Both the position numbers and the translations under genes were made by a program. From contig NHZP01000002.1 of assembly GCA_003313425.1 (NCBI GenBank), forward strand, positions 1,116,001 through 1,180,000: a stretch of 64,000 nucleotides of DNA, in the 5' to 3' direction. This document shows positions 35,617 through 47,652 of the stretch, one piece after another. Under the pieces are notes generated by a model. The model was not told the DNA's origin. It worked only from the letters and a program-made list of their open reading frames with translations, and did no database searches. The DNA comes from Pseudopyrenochaeta lycopersici. Lineage: Eukaryota; Ascomycota; Dothideomycetes; Pleosporales; Pseudopyrenochaetaceae. Position 1 is the first letter of the stretch; each line of letters begins with the position of its first letter.

Positions 35617-37657
35617 TCACATCCTAGTACTTCCTTGCTTTCCCTCCCGCAATCTAAGTGTCTCCAAAGTGGACATCGCTACAGATGAGGTCGTGTACGG
35701 ACCAGGCCGCTCCGCAAGCTCTGCTCCACGACCTTCGTCATATAAGGTTGCATGTAGTTTCCTTGCAACGCGCTCCATTTCGTTAGTGGTATCGATATCC
35801 CGGACTCTTTCCTTCAGCGTACTGCGCAGTCCATGGAAGAGAATAGCCAGCGCAGAGCTTTTCCAAATCTGCTGCGGGCTGTGTCTCTGACTGTGTACTA
35901 TTGTCGCCACGAGCACCGCAATGGAACCAACTAGCAGGATTATGGGAAATGCTAGCCATGCCCATTGCACCTGAATACATGTTCCTGTCTTCCAAACCTC
36001 GCCTGTTGCTGGACTAGTAGTGTTTGTACCGGCTTCCCGCATTTGAATTGTGATAGATTCGGCAAGATCGGCCCAAATTTGGGCCAAAGTCTGCACTGAT
36101 GTGCCATTTTTGAAGATCAGACCAATCCAGCTCTGGCTGGAGACATCAACAACTATGCCATACTCGCCGGTGCCCTTAAGGAAGGACGTGAGATATTGGC
36201 GAAGCGCATGGACTCCGTTATTCAAAGCGAACCAACACTCGTCTGGTACCCAAGCAGTTTGATTTTGCGGCAATGCCCCAACTATCGGTCTCCAGTTCGA
36301 GTCATTTCGTTTTGCAAAGGATGTGACGTCGACATAACCTCCTTTCAACAAGCACGGCATGGGCGCGATCCCAAATTGAGAGAACGGGTCGGCTCGGAGG
36401 CTTGAAGCACGATGCTCTGAGACCAGGTCTTCACGGCTCTTGCCATTTGTAACATTCACTCTGTAGGTGCGGACGCATGGAGCGAGAATGCATTCGTAGC
36501 CCTGTGCTTTGGGCGAGTCTCGAGTGAAGTCAGGCGCGTCAGTATCCAATTGCAAAAACCGAGTTCGCACAATGACTTCTGGATCGGTGTAGTTTACACC
36601 GCTTTCTACCACCAGTTGAGAATTGGATGGAAAGCTGACTTCCAGTACTTCTTCCGTGATGCCGGCTGAGGGGAGGCGAAACAAGGTCTCGTATGTGAAG
36701 TTTCGATATTGAGGCTCCGATACCTTTGTCGCGTTCTTCAAGCGTTGGACCTGTGAAGTGACATCACTACACTCGCTGCACATTCCTAATGTTCGATAGT
36801 CTCCAAAAGTGCAGTTCCCTGTGCTACATTGTGGCGAAATTGGAGTATAGGCATTGTAAATACCTTTGTAGATGGCGACTTGCATCGGAATATCCACCGA
36901 ATGATCCAAAGGCCCCATATGTATGCCAGACTTGTTGTAGATGTTCGTACGTGCGACAGTTGCACTGTTCGAATGGACAATTTTCGTACAAGGGACGTAT
37001 CTTACGACTTGTTGAACGAATGGATCGCTTGCTGTGGTCAATAAGTATATGAAAGCTCCCACTGATGCCAGGTGCAGCCCTCGGAGTCGCACGATGAGAG
37101 CTGTACAGCCCCAGAGGCCACGGCTAGCATCATCGAAGCGAACAAAATCAGTAAGAGGACGAGGCTTTTGGAACCAAGACCACTTGAGCTGACTTATTGC
37201 TATTTCACGTGAGTTTGAGAACGAATTCGAGCGCCATTCCATGCGTATACGGACCTTCTGTTACCGGGAAGAGCATCGCGATTTTCATGATCACTGCGAA
37301 GACAGAGACCAAAGCGTTGACGGAAATCCGGAGTGGCCAATCTGGCAATTCGCGCGTATCGTGTACCAGCAGGGTGATTATGATCGCGCCGAGGGCTATG
37401 ACAGCAATCAAGCTACTTAGGCCTTCAAGCATCCATTGCTTGAAAACACTAGTCTGTGTGGTGGCTGCTAATGTGCTTGCCTCTATGCTTTCATGGGAAT
37501 TGTAAGGCCGTCCTTTGGTGTAGGGAGCTTCATTCTGACTCGATATGTGGTGGCTAGATACAGAAGTGGCTGTGTCGTTCCCTGGCTCATCATGTTCAAT
37601 GAGTCTCTGGAGCGAAGACCCAGTATCATTGCCTCCATCTGATCTCAACATCTTCAC
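35617..37657 (-). CDS. DUF3176 membrane protein
   Basis: Fungal-specific multi-pass protein of unknown function. Exons 37657-37255 and 37199-35617 (55-base intron) give 661 residues (1986 nt). The N-terminal half of DUF3176 is WMLEGLSSLIAVIALGAIII, then DWPLRISVNALVSVFAVIMK, and after the intron ISQLKWSWFQ and DDASRGLWGC. A large extracellular domain with about ten NxS/T sites and many cysteines (QCSTGNCTFGDYRTLGMCSEC) is closed by a last helix (LAFPIILLVGSIAVLVATIV) and a cytoplasmic tail. ATG at 37651 is an alternative. Confidence 0.9.
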
Positions 37658-38414
37658 AATGCGCTTTCAGGGACGGAGAGGTTCTAAATAAAACGTAGTT
37701 CCTTGAGAAAACGGCCAGGTTGCTAAGAGAATGCGCCTCGTTGCGTCTTGCAATGCCGAGTGACGGCCGATGTTGACGCTCTCAAGGCGACACTGACCAA
37801 GGCCGAAAGATCAGGCTTCAAATCTCGCTCACAAGGCACCTAGTATCACCTCAACTACCCTGCGTTTTCTTGTGTTGCACGTGACTCGGGGTAGGTAATT
37901 GATAGGCTGTGTCTCCACATCGCGCAACGTCAGAACGTGATACAAGTGGACATCAGCGGAAAGACCCATTTTTTCCGTAAGCGCTTGCAATTAGACATTT
38001 TATGGCCTATCTTCATTAGGCAACCCCTGCAGTGTCAGACGCTCTCTAGGTTTCAGATTTGTGGTATTCTACTACCTTCATGGTGAACAAGTGTTTTGTT
38101 CCTCGAATCTCTGTACTTCGGGGTGTATTCTGTCAGCTTCAATCTGTTTTCGTAGCAGTTCAAATGACTATAACGGTCTATAGGACTTGGGATGACTTAC
38201 CTTGTCCACTTTCATCTGTCCATCTATCGCAGCTACTGATAGCATTTATGAGCATGCGTTCAATATACTGGGGACCTTAAGTGGAACTTTATAAAGAAGT
38301 GGATGGTAATTTGCAGACTAAAACATACTGCTAATCAAAGTTGACTAGCACTATTTCTTCTGTCTAGACTGAGACACCGTATTACAGCCATCCCTACATT
38401 CAGCGGCCTGGCTA
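37658..38414. other. intergenic region
   Basis: About 760 bases; no supported gene. Confidence 0.5.
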
Positions 38415-39168
38415 CTACGCTACGCTTACGTCTGTCTTTACGCTAATAACTTTCGAGATCTTAAACCCTACAATCATCGTTCCCTTCTCCAATCCAGGCC
38501 GCAACGACGTACTTCCTACATATGTCTTATTCTGCAGATTCCAGTACTTTTCACTTCCAGTCTCAAATGTCCATGAAGATGTTGCCTGGAAATCACCAAA
38601 TTTCACCGTTTGCGCCTCGGCAGCGCCGGTGATGATAGCCATTACCTCCGGAGTCGTAATTTCAGTGCCGGTGGCACGAATGCGTATGTACTCCACCGGC
38701 TCGTCTTGAGTCTTGATCAGAGTGTCAAGATTGAGACGTAGAATAGTCGAAGAGGAATCGCCCAAGGGAGAGGGCGGATCGATTGTTATCCAATCGCCAC
38801 CACGTATTGCTGTGCCATTAACCGCCGGTTCGAACTTTGTAATATTAGAAATGCGGTGCTTGTGAGTTGGATAGAGAAGATCATAAAAGGGTATAGTTAC
38901 ACCTGGCTCAGCTGTTAAGCTACCTGTGATAAGGTCGGCGTAGGTTAGGGTTGAGCCCGTTGCTGTAGTGCCTAGGATGATCTGTGAATGGTTAATTAGC
39001 TATATACCCTAAATTTCGAAAACGAGCGGAGTATAACATACCGGAAGTTTGACTGTCGCCTATCAATTTTTACAGTCAGCCTGATATGTGAACCCTATCG
39101 AGTATGGCCTTGCTCACCTTGAAGAATAATGCTGGAACGAGAGCACAGAATTGAGTATCGGTGGCCAT
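38415..39168 (-). CDS. DUF3237 family protein
   Basis: 211 residues from exons 39168-39118, 39059-39042 (an 18-nt micro-exon) and 38981-38415; total 636 nt. The DUF3237 barrel pattern is clear: GSLTAEPGVTIPF, GTAIRGGDWITIDP, a middle strand pair EYIRIRATGTEITTPEV, then FGDFQATSSWTFETGSEKYWNL and a final VGFKISKV. The start MATDTQFCALVPALFF leads straight into the barrel with no strong signal peptide. Function of the family is not established. It is flanked by long AT-rich spacers. Confidence 0.82.
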
Positions 39169-40774
39169 TGCTAAAACTTTGATCAATTCGATTGTCTTTG
39201 TGATGTAAATATGAATGTTGCTTAGAATTAAAGCCGTGCATAGATATTACGTCTCTTTATAGACTCAGTAATAAGAACTTCGAGTGCGTGTTCAATCAAT
39301 TTAGAGCAAGTGAGCGATTGCCTCAAGAGGAAACATTTCTTGTAAGCAGACTGTGTGTCAGCATCCAATGGTGTTCAATAGAGCCTACAAATTATGCTTG
39401 TCATCTAGACTAGCATATTGGCGAATGGGAAAATGCGTAACGTACTCGCAACTTAAGAACTAATGTATCGGCCGTCGCAGAAGTTGTTGACTCAGCAACC
39501 ACCCAATCGTGCAACGCATCAGCATGATGGGACAAGATACGACCAGGCTAAATCTATGTATCCTGGTAAACAACTTAAAATTGAAGCTAACATAATCCAT
39601 ATGATATATACGGGAGTTTCAGAGAGCATGATGATGAAATACTTAATGTTTCTCATTTGAGCTTTTGAAGTATCTGCAATAAGTGTGCCTATATAGCCAA
39701 CAACTAGGATTGACTATGTTGAATATATGCCAGCCCATCACGCTGGTGTATTATCATTAACCTGAGCACGCTTTCTCTCTCAAGCTTGAGACAAGGCTTA
39801 AAGGCGCAAGAAAAATTGGATTTGTTCCGCATCTCGCCGAACTTCGCGCTATCGCACCACCGAAACCCTCACTATTGTTACCCATAAAAGTCGCAACATT
39901 TCATATTGAGCAGCAGATATATGCGTATACATCATGATTTCTTGTAGTAATTGAAATCGCGTCCGAATCTATCTCTGGAGCTATAGTGATACCAATTTTC
40001 TTCGTCACCCAGGTCGCAATGGAATACTCTTGTCAACCAGCGGCAGTCACGCTTGCATTAAAAAAAGCCTCGAACAAGGCGCTCATGGAACATATGACTA
40101 GAGAAAAGAAAACTTGGCAGGCGAAAGTGAAGTTAATTAAACAAAGCTTGTTCTGTGAGTTAGTCAAGTGGACCCCGGAGTTGGCAAATCATGCTTGAGT
40201 GGAATACGGCGATACACTCAAGCCACAAAGCGCCGATTCCAATAATTGGGTGCTCGTCGAGTTCGTTACGCAATTCGCCTAAGAGAGCTTGGCTATACGA
40301 CCCTTGGGTTGATCACGTTGGCATTGATTTATGCTGGCTTGCTGTCTAGTCACTAACAGTGGACAATGGCCGTACCCATGACAATGAGTACCGCGTCAAT
40401 TTTTATGGGCTGTTACTACTCCAAAGTCAAGTTTGGTTTTGATAGATGTTCTTTCTTAATGCCTTCCGTTTGACACGAAGGCAAAGTACTGTAAACAACT
40501 TTCCCGAAAAGCGCAGCTGATTGTTGCTTTTTCCGAGGAGTTAGGCGTGTCGTTCGCGTCTCGTTGTGGACCATGTTAGCTGACTCGTACCCATGATCCG
40601 ATCACGGATAGTGTCTCCTTTCGTGGCTTGCTATTTGAAAATTTTGCGAAAATTCTCTTATCGGGTCTGATACAAAATTACAGTGCTTTTCGGGACCTTA
40701 TAAGATGTCACTATATCTTATCTGATTTTGCATCTTATCTGATCCTTTACCATCGCGCAACCATTTCGACGAAA
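39169..40774. other. AT-rich intergenic region
   Basis: About 1.6 kb, AT-rich, many stops in all frames; no gene seen. The right end is the promoter of the MFSD1-like carrier. Confidence 0.5.
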
Positions 40775-42494
40775 ATGGCCAGCAAACTCTCAAATAGTTC
40801 CGAGGGGCTCCCCACCAACACTAAAACTTTACACACATTGACTAGCGATGAAAAGACGCCCCAACAAGTTTCTGTCACCAACGGCAGTGGTGCATCGAAC
40901 TATGAAGACGACGATGGACGCACCAATCTCGTTCCCATGCGAATGAAGATTATTGCAGTTCTCTTAGTGAGTGCCGTTGGCTTTGGATCGCATTGGAGTA
41001 GTGGTGTGACCGGCGCGATGAAGAGTACACTCAAGAAGGTATAAAGTTCTTATTCATCATATTCCCGAAAAGCCAATAGACTAACGATGAGAGCGCAGAA
41101 ATTACATATTAACAATTCGCAATTCGCTGTGTTGGAGGCAAGTGACGATTTCATGAAAACGGCTCTAATCCTCTTCAGCGGTCTTGTTACAGATAGAATA
41201 GGCGGCGCAAGTGAGTTCTTCAGTTCAGTTAACTCTCAAAATATAGCTTGAATGCTAACTTGATGCAGGTGCAATGCTCTGGGGCAATGCGATTTACAGC
41301 GTGGGTGCCATTCTCATCGCTGCAGCCACCACTGTTCGTTCGTACAAATTCATGATCTTCGGAGTCGTCGTCCAAGCCTTTGGCGACATTGCAACACAGG
41401 TTGCTCAGTACAAAGTCTTCAGCTCTTGGTTTGCTCCATCCCATGGCTTCGCATCGACTCTAGGTCTCGAACTCGGTATCGGCAAGATCGGCTCCTTCGT
41501 CGGAAAAGCAACGGCCAATGTGATCGCGAAGAATACTGGAGACTTCAGCTGGGTATACTGGACAGCCGTATTCATGAATCTCTTCACCAACGTAGTGACA
41601 ATAGTCTTCTACTTTTTCACGAAGTGGTGTGGCAAAACCTACGGCGCCAGCGCAGATCCAGCCACCGGAGAGAAGCTCACTGAGAGGAACAAGAAATTTG
41701 AGGTTGGGAAGATGCTCCGGCTCCCTTGGACATTCTGGAGTATCGTCGCGTTCTCACTCTTTCAAACCAGCACAGCCGTTGTTTTCTCACAAAATGCAAC
41801 GGAAATGGCAGAGCAACGTTTCAACATTGATGCCGTCACAGCGGGTTGGTACTCTTCCATGAGCCAGTACCTGGGGTTCTTTCTGGTACCGCTCATCGGC
41901 GTGTTCGTCGACCTCTTTGGCAATCGTCTAACTCTCATGCTGGTCTGCGGGTCGGGAATGCTTTTGTCCATGTGCCTTGCGGCTTGGGGACCAACTGTTG
42001 GCGGCACTGCTGCATCATTTGGGATATATGCTGTCGCCTTATCTTTCGGACCTACAGTAATTATCGATTCCATTCGCACCTCTATGTGGCACCAGGAGGT
42101 CTTCGGGTCCGGCTATGCTATCAAAGTTGCAGTCAACAATAGCATGAACATCATAATTCGAATCCTCACTGGTGTCATTCAAGATCGCGATAAGGGCTCA
42201 TACGACAATGTAGTAATTGTGTATGTGATCCTCGCTGCAGGTTCGGTCTTGGTTGGTAGTACATTGTTCATCTATGGCTTCGGCAACATGGACTTGGGTC
42301 ATCTGCAATGGACAAGGAAACAGAGGGTGGCAAGAGGAGCCATGATCAATGACAGGCGCGAGAAGTTTGAGACTGGAGACGAAGGAAACAGGAATAGGAA
42401 GGTTAGCATGACGCTTTCCGTTGCCTTACTGTTCCTGATTGCAGGCGCATGGGCGGCGTATTTCTACGGCGTTGCGACTGGGAGGAATAATTAA
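40775..42494 (+). CDS. MFS transporter, MFSD1-like (lysosomal/vacuolar)
   Basis: 533 residues from exons 40775-41038, 41099-41210 and 41269-42494 (1602 nt). An acidic 50-residue N-terminus is followed by PMRMKIIAVLLVSAVGFGSHW. The second exon is the conserved SQFAVLEASDDFMKTALIL, then FSGLVTDRIGG, the loop 2-3 motif. SSWFAPSHGFASTLGLELGIGKIGSF and VFSQNATEMAEQRF follow; the chain ends with a C-terminal helix (LLFLIAGAWAAYFYGVA). Vertebrate MFSD1 is a lysosomal dipeptide transporter; a vacuolar role here is an inference from family. Confidence 0.87.
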
Positions 42495-43297
42495 GCGCCA
42501 CTGTGTATAAAGTACAACTGCTCCCTAATAGAATTCATACCTTAAGCACTTCAGATCCTTCGATGAAAGCAGCTACACTGTTAGTGGTGGCATTTCTCGA
42601 GCTTTGGTCAGCTTGTTTTCTTCGTACTCAGACATCTCTCAACCGGAGAATTGGGCTCAGTAGTTTGCATTTCACAGCTTCTTTGACTTTGAAGGGTCAT
42701 AATGTAGAAACTATTCCTTTCTTACCGCCAAATAACTGCTTGCGTTGCGCGAGGAGCTGAGTTGGCGCAATGCCGTTGGTTGAGCGTTCAGATGGCTTGC
42801 AACAGCCCAACAGTCAACTCAGGAAGAGGCTGAATCGGACTTCTGGACATATATCAAACCACTAAAGACATATTGAATCTTCCCGAGATAACATGAAATA
42901 TTACGATTGAATTATCAAAATCTGTTGCAGACGACAGTACGCGATTTTATCGCAACAGGAAATTGTCGAAGTTTTATTCCGCACAAAGTGTGGCTCAGGA
43001 CTCAGTTCTTTCCTGGTATATTCAACAACGACCTCCGATTTCACCTGTCGCGGGCCGTAGTGGTGAGGGCTTGAAGCTACAACCAAACGAGTATCCCGGA
43101 AATTTAAGTAATTGTAGGACAGACGTCCTCGGAGGACAGAGGGGGAAGGTTTGCCGAACCCCGCATACACGCGTCTAGTCCAGCCCTTCGCGTGGGCGTC
43201 GGCCAGAACGTCGAAAAGACAAGTACATTAAGCACCGAAATGCATCCGGGTACTGTGAAAAACTATACGAAAAGTCATCTCATTTCTGAATCAGGAG
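42495..43297. other. intergenic region
   Basis: About 800 bases, no supported gene; the dehydrogenase promoter is at its right end. Confidence 0.5.
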
Positions 43298-44703
43298 ATG
43301 ATGGCAGAACTGAACGGAGATACGCAGTCCACAATGCTGCCACGGTATGAATTACCGACAAAGATGAAAGCACTCCAGTAAGTACGTCTAGGGTGGCCGC
43401 GACAAACCTCTGTGATCCCGATCCTGACTGATTGAAGATACTCCGGTCCCGAGAAGTTTGCTGTTGTAAGCATCGATGTTCCTAAGATTGGAGATGATGA
43501 TGTACTGGTGAGTCATCACTCCATCGTCTTCGGGATGGAAAGCTAATTGGTAGTAGGTAAAGATCTCCGCATGTGGTGTATGCGGAACGGTATGTTGGTC
43601 TCCGAAGCGAAATTGATGACTTGGCTTTTCTGATAGATGCTGAAGGACCTGCATTACCACAAGGGGGAATTCTTGGCCAGGGTTAGTCTTCAGAGGACGG
43701 ATGATCAACAAGTGTTAACGTACTATTTAGTGGCCACTGATACCAGGTATAGGTAATAGTCCTGCCAGCTAACTATCATAATGTGATTGATAATTTCCAA
43801 GGTCATGAAGCAGCAGGCACAGTCGCCGCTATCGGCAAGAACGTTCGGAACGTCGCAGTTGGCGATCGCGTAGCAGCAGATCCCATGCAACCGTGTCTCA
43901 CATGTTTTCATTGTACCCGTCGAAAAACGCTTCTCTGCGAGAACATGACCGCATTTGGCGGCACTGTACCTGGCGGCTTCGCAGAATACTGCAGATACCC
44001 TGCTCGGCTAGTACACGCGATCGGGGATCTTCCAGATCTCGAAGCAGTTTTGGTAGAGCCGGCTGCTTGTGCTACACATGGCATAGAGAGGATGCAGATC
44101 GAAGTTGGGAGTAGAGTATTACTATTTGGGTGTGGACCGACCGGCATTCTATTAGCGCAGTTGATTCGGACGAACGGTGCTGCTCATGTATGTCGAGGCT
44201 TCCAAGACGTGTTCTCACGAATTAACTCTCCATAGTTGACTATCCCTTCAAAAGGAGGACCAAAACTGGATCTAGCCAAAGAGCTGGGAATCGCAGACTC
44301 GTACATCACTATCTCCGGCAATCAGCCACACATCGAGATGGAAACCATTAAATCGGCGAATCCCTATGGTTTTGATATTGTTGTCGAAGCCACTGGTGCT
44401 CCTACCGTCCTCGAAAGTTCTATTGATTTCGTCCGCAAAGGTGGCAAACTCGTTGTCTATGGTGTATACGACGAGGCCGTTAAGATCGCCTGGTCGCCTT
44501 TCAGAATTTGGGAGCATGAAATTACTATTCTGGCAAGCTTCTGTAGCATGGGGCATATTCCTCACGTATTAGAGTACGTGAACGCTGGGAAACTGAAACT
44601 CGGTGGCATTGCGAATAAAACATATAGGATTGAAGAATGGGCTGAGTGCTTGGAAGCTGTGAGGAAACAGGAGGTTGTGAAAGCTGCTATTATATTTGAA
44701 TAA
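43298..44703 (+). CDS. zinc-dependent polyol/alcohol dehydrogenase (MDR)
   Basis: Medium-chain dehydrogenase, closest in style to fungal D-arabinitol/sorbitol dehydrogenases. Six short introns, five of them in the first 500 bases; spliced reading gives YSGPEKFAVVSIDVPKIGDD, then VKISACGVCGTDLHYHKGEF, ARWPLIPGHEAAGTV, GDRVAADPMQPC. Catalytic zinc ligands are the Cys of ACGVCGTD, the His of PGHEAAG and the Glu of LVEPAAC. Structural zinc Cys are in CLTCFHCTRRKTLLC. The NAD(P) fold starts VLLFGCGPTGILLAQLI; a PSKGG stretch follows where the coenzyme is selected. Starts at 43298 or 43301. Likely cytosolic. Confidence 0.88.
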
Positions 44704-45610
44704 TGTACATGCATCCCGAAACACCTAAAGACACCAAGTCTATCTACAGGGCATCTACCTATAACAGAACAACCACTGTAGCGGAAAAACAAGCACTTGT
44801 CAAGTACCTCAAACGTACCTATGCTAAGTCATAGAATTATAGTCATCATTAAAAAGATTGTCTAATTAGTTCCGAAGGTAATCTTAGGTTCTAGTTAGAA
44901 AATTACGGCGGTTTTAGGGTTTTCTGTCGACCGATCCGTTTATAGCGCTTGCGCCTAAGCCATTACCCCTAGCCTAACTATAACCCTTGAGATACTTGCG
45001 AGTTGTTTGCGAGGTTTAAAACTATATGACAGAACTTTTATGCTGTTAAATTATGCACGTGTAGACCTTTACGGCACATAGTACTTAGAAATCACGAATC
45101 TGGGACTTTCTTCGTATGAATTTAGCGGGTTACTTCTAGTTATTTCATCTCGTATTAAGACAATATATGGTGAAGCGTCGGAAATGAGCAATCTGCGCCT
45201 AGTAGATGAGTGCAACACAATATGGAGAATGCGATTACACCAGAACCATGTAGAGCCGCAGTGTTGCGGATGTGGTAGCGAATGATGTAGAGCGAACATG
45301 TGTCTGTCGCCGCGGGTTCAGACTGCGTATACCTTGATGAACCTCTCCACACGAGGCTGACTTTTGAAGCTCGTTAGATTGGCTCAGCCTTCTCAGCCAA
45401 TTCATGTCAAGGTGCTTCCTAATGCAACTGTTCATATAGTCACTGTGACTACGCTTGCTTCAGTGACATCAAGTTCCATATCTTCGTTTCCAGAGCTGCT
45501 AAACCGTTCTTCAGTCATGCGCCTGTTGCAGTGCATGCTAGCAACGGCATGTCTAGCCGTGTTGGGCATGTAGGTAACAACCTCCCGCCTTATACTATCT
45601 TTCCGCACAC
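44704..45610. other. AT-rich intergenic region
   Basis: About 900 bases, AT-rich with many stops; nothing recognisable. Confidence 0.45.
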
Positions 45611-46027
45611 TTAGGGACTAGTTGATGATGAAGTCATTTTGAAGGATTGATCAGATCGCAACACCCTCGTATGAGAGAGTTTACTAGGATACATAGGAGT
45701 ATTCATTGCCGATAAATACTGAGTGAAGAATGAGCCATTACGCAGAAAGAAATTGTCAACTAAAACCAATGGTCCGAATTGGATAGATGCATTCACTTTT
45801 GGTTGCCACTTTACCCCATTGGGGTTCGTTGCAGCATGTCAGTCACCAGGACTATCCACGTTCTGGATCAATGCTCCAACCATGATCAGATCAGATCGCT
45901 CAATCTGCCAAAGTCCATCATTATCAACCTGATTGTCCTCATAAAAGCGCTGCTTGAATTGGGCCAGAGCCTTAATCACTGCAGCCGTGTTGTGTAGGTC
46001 AAAATTCAGTACGAGCATGTTCCTCAT
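45611..46027 (-). pseudogene. unclassified gene relic with one in-frame stop
   Basis: On the minus strand one frame runs about 138 codons (MRNMLVLNFDLHN..., FKQRFYEDNQVDNDG, LIMVGALIQNVDSPGD, then a TGA at 45839-45841, NPNGVKWQPKVNASIQFG...) interrupted by a single stop. The pattern of a strand reading DGLWQIERSDLIMVG recalls small NTF2/SnoaL-like domains, but I cannot assign it. A G-to-A change at a Trp codon would explain the stop. It could also be chance. Confidence 0.25.
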
Positions 46028-46416
46028 TCTGGGGAGGTTTGTCGGGGTGTTTGATTTCGCGATTGTTGTTGCTGCCAGGTTTCCAATTAGAAGCGATTTC
46101 CAACTTAACGGTAGTGGTGAATGGTAGGGTCCTATGGAGTAGTGCTAAAGTTGCGGCGTTGTGTTTTAGAAGCCGAACTGGCGAGAATGTCGAAAACGTT
46201 GGATGGATAAGGCTCGCAGTACAATGTAGCGTTCAGAGAACAGAAACAACTTTGCTGCCTGTTTTCGGATGATAACTCATGTTTTGGGAGAGGTTTGGTA
46301 TGAGAAGAGAATATTTGCGACGGCTCAAGCATTTGGGCGTAGTTACAGATTTCACAATATCAAACGCAATCTGCACACACATAGGCTGTTGTCTGTCCAG
46401 GCTGGCCGCAAAGTGT

Positions 46417-47344
46417 CTATGAGACTTCCGCAAGAACACTGAGTAAGATTTTGTTATCAATGCGACAGCCCTCAGTGAGTGTAGCACCACATCTGTATCC
46501 CGCACGAAGCTTGAGGTCCAAGTCTTCTGCGCTGTAACCTTTTGCATTGTTTTTTAGGACGAGCGAAAAGGCCCAGGAACATAGGCTCGTTGTCTCCGAG
46601 ACATTCCCTACGGTAACAGCATTGCTGAATGTTTTTGTCATAAGGGTATCCACGTCCAGTTGCTCAAAGCTCTCTGATGGGACGTGTGGCGGCAACGACT
46701 CCGAGATATAGGTTGAAGTAGTGGGGAAGTTGAAGAAGTCCGACAGTGAAAGTGCATCTTCTTGAGACAAATCCTGACGCCCGGGTCTAGAAGCTGGAGC
46801 ATCCAAATTCAAGGACTCGAACGTATTCGGTGCTTGATCTTCGTGATTTACCATTTGTGTCGCATGGGGCTGAAGGAGTCAGAACGTAGTAGCAATCCAA
46901 AGAGCATCAGAACCACAAACATGTACTGTGTCCAGCGGCGACGAGGGAGATGGGCAAATGTTGGCTTGAGAACAGCTTCGATTACCCAGCAAAGTCAGCG
47001 ACATATTCGGGGCGACTTGCATTGCATTACGGTACGCTTCAAGAAAGTCATCACGTAGGCCGAGCGAATGCAAGAGTCGTTTGAGCGAGGCGTTTTCTGC
47101 GGCAAGCTGCTCGACTTCTTGGTTGGGTCCTAGATCGGTGCTGACACTCTTGTATAGGCGGATCTTGTTTTCGAGGCTTGCGATATATTCTTTCTGTCTC
47201 GCGCGACAGCGTCGCTGATTATTACGGACGCGCTCCAGATCCGCAGCCTGCTCGTCATGTTCAGTAGGCGGAAAGGGGCCGAGAATGGGGACATGCGAGC
47301 CACACCTTTCCTTTTGAGCTCGTTTTGTTACTTCTGTATGTCAT
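46417..47344 (-). CDS. bZIP transcription factor A of the arsenic island
   Basis: 273 residues from exons 47344-47306, 47250-46921 and 46869-46417 (822 nt). The basic region and zipper read ADLERVRNNQRRCRARQKEY followed by IASLENKI and a Leu heptad (AAENASLKRLLHSLGL). A Cys-containing stretch (NRSCSQANICPSPSSP) precedes intron 2. The C-terminus carries the conserved block TTSLCSWAFSLVLKN, then YRCGATLTEGCRIDNK and a final LLSVLAEVS, found in a large Pezizomycotina bZIP family. It is a paralogue of the gene at 58536, with both introns at the same protein positions. Neighbours are arsenic resistance genes, so a role as their regulator is likely; cysteine-based arsenite sensing is only a hypothesis. 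Confidence 0.85.
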
Positions 47345-47652
47345 TTTCGGGCTACTGGTGGGGGTTTGGGTGGTTGGCGAATGGTGGTGCAAGACGCTTT
47401 CGTGGTGCAGAGAATGCACGTGCTTCCTTAGTCAGAAACAAGAAAAAGGCCTTAATCATAGAGGATATGCAGACGGAAGCAAAGAGCTATTCAGTGTCTG
47501 GGCTGTGCTGATGGAGATGCCGGTGCACGTCAAGTGGGACGCCGGTGCCCTTGTAAGATCGGTTAGCTTGGTTCTGGTCGGCACGTCATGTCACAGGCAA
47601 GCTAGATGGCGCGCGTCGCCCTTCCGCCCTTCGGCCCTTCGCTCCTTCCATC
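47345..47652. promoter_or_regulatory. divergent region, bZIP A / bZIP C pseudogene
   Basis: About 310 bases between divergent starts. A TGTGACAT on the minus strand (ATGTCACA at 47588-47595) matches the island's shared element. An AATGACAT overlaps the bZIP A start codon. Confidence 0.4.

Noticed and set aside
45462..45469. AGTGACAT copy outside the promoter set
   Set aside because: Single copy with no intact gene starting nearby; an 8-mer is expected about twice by chance in this window.
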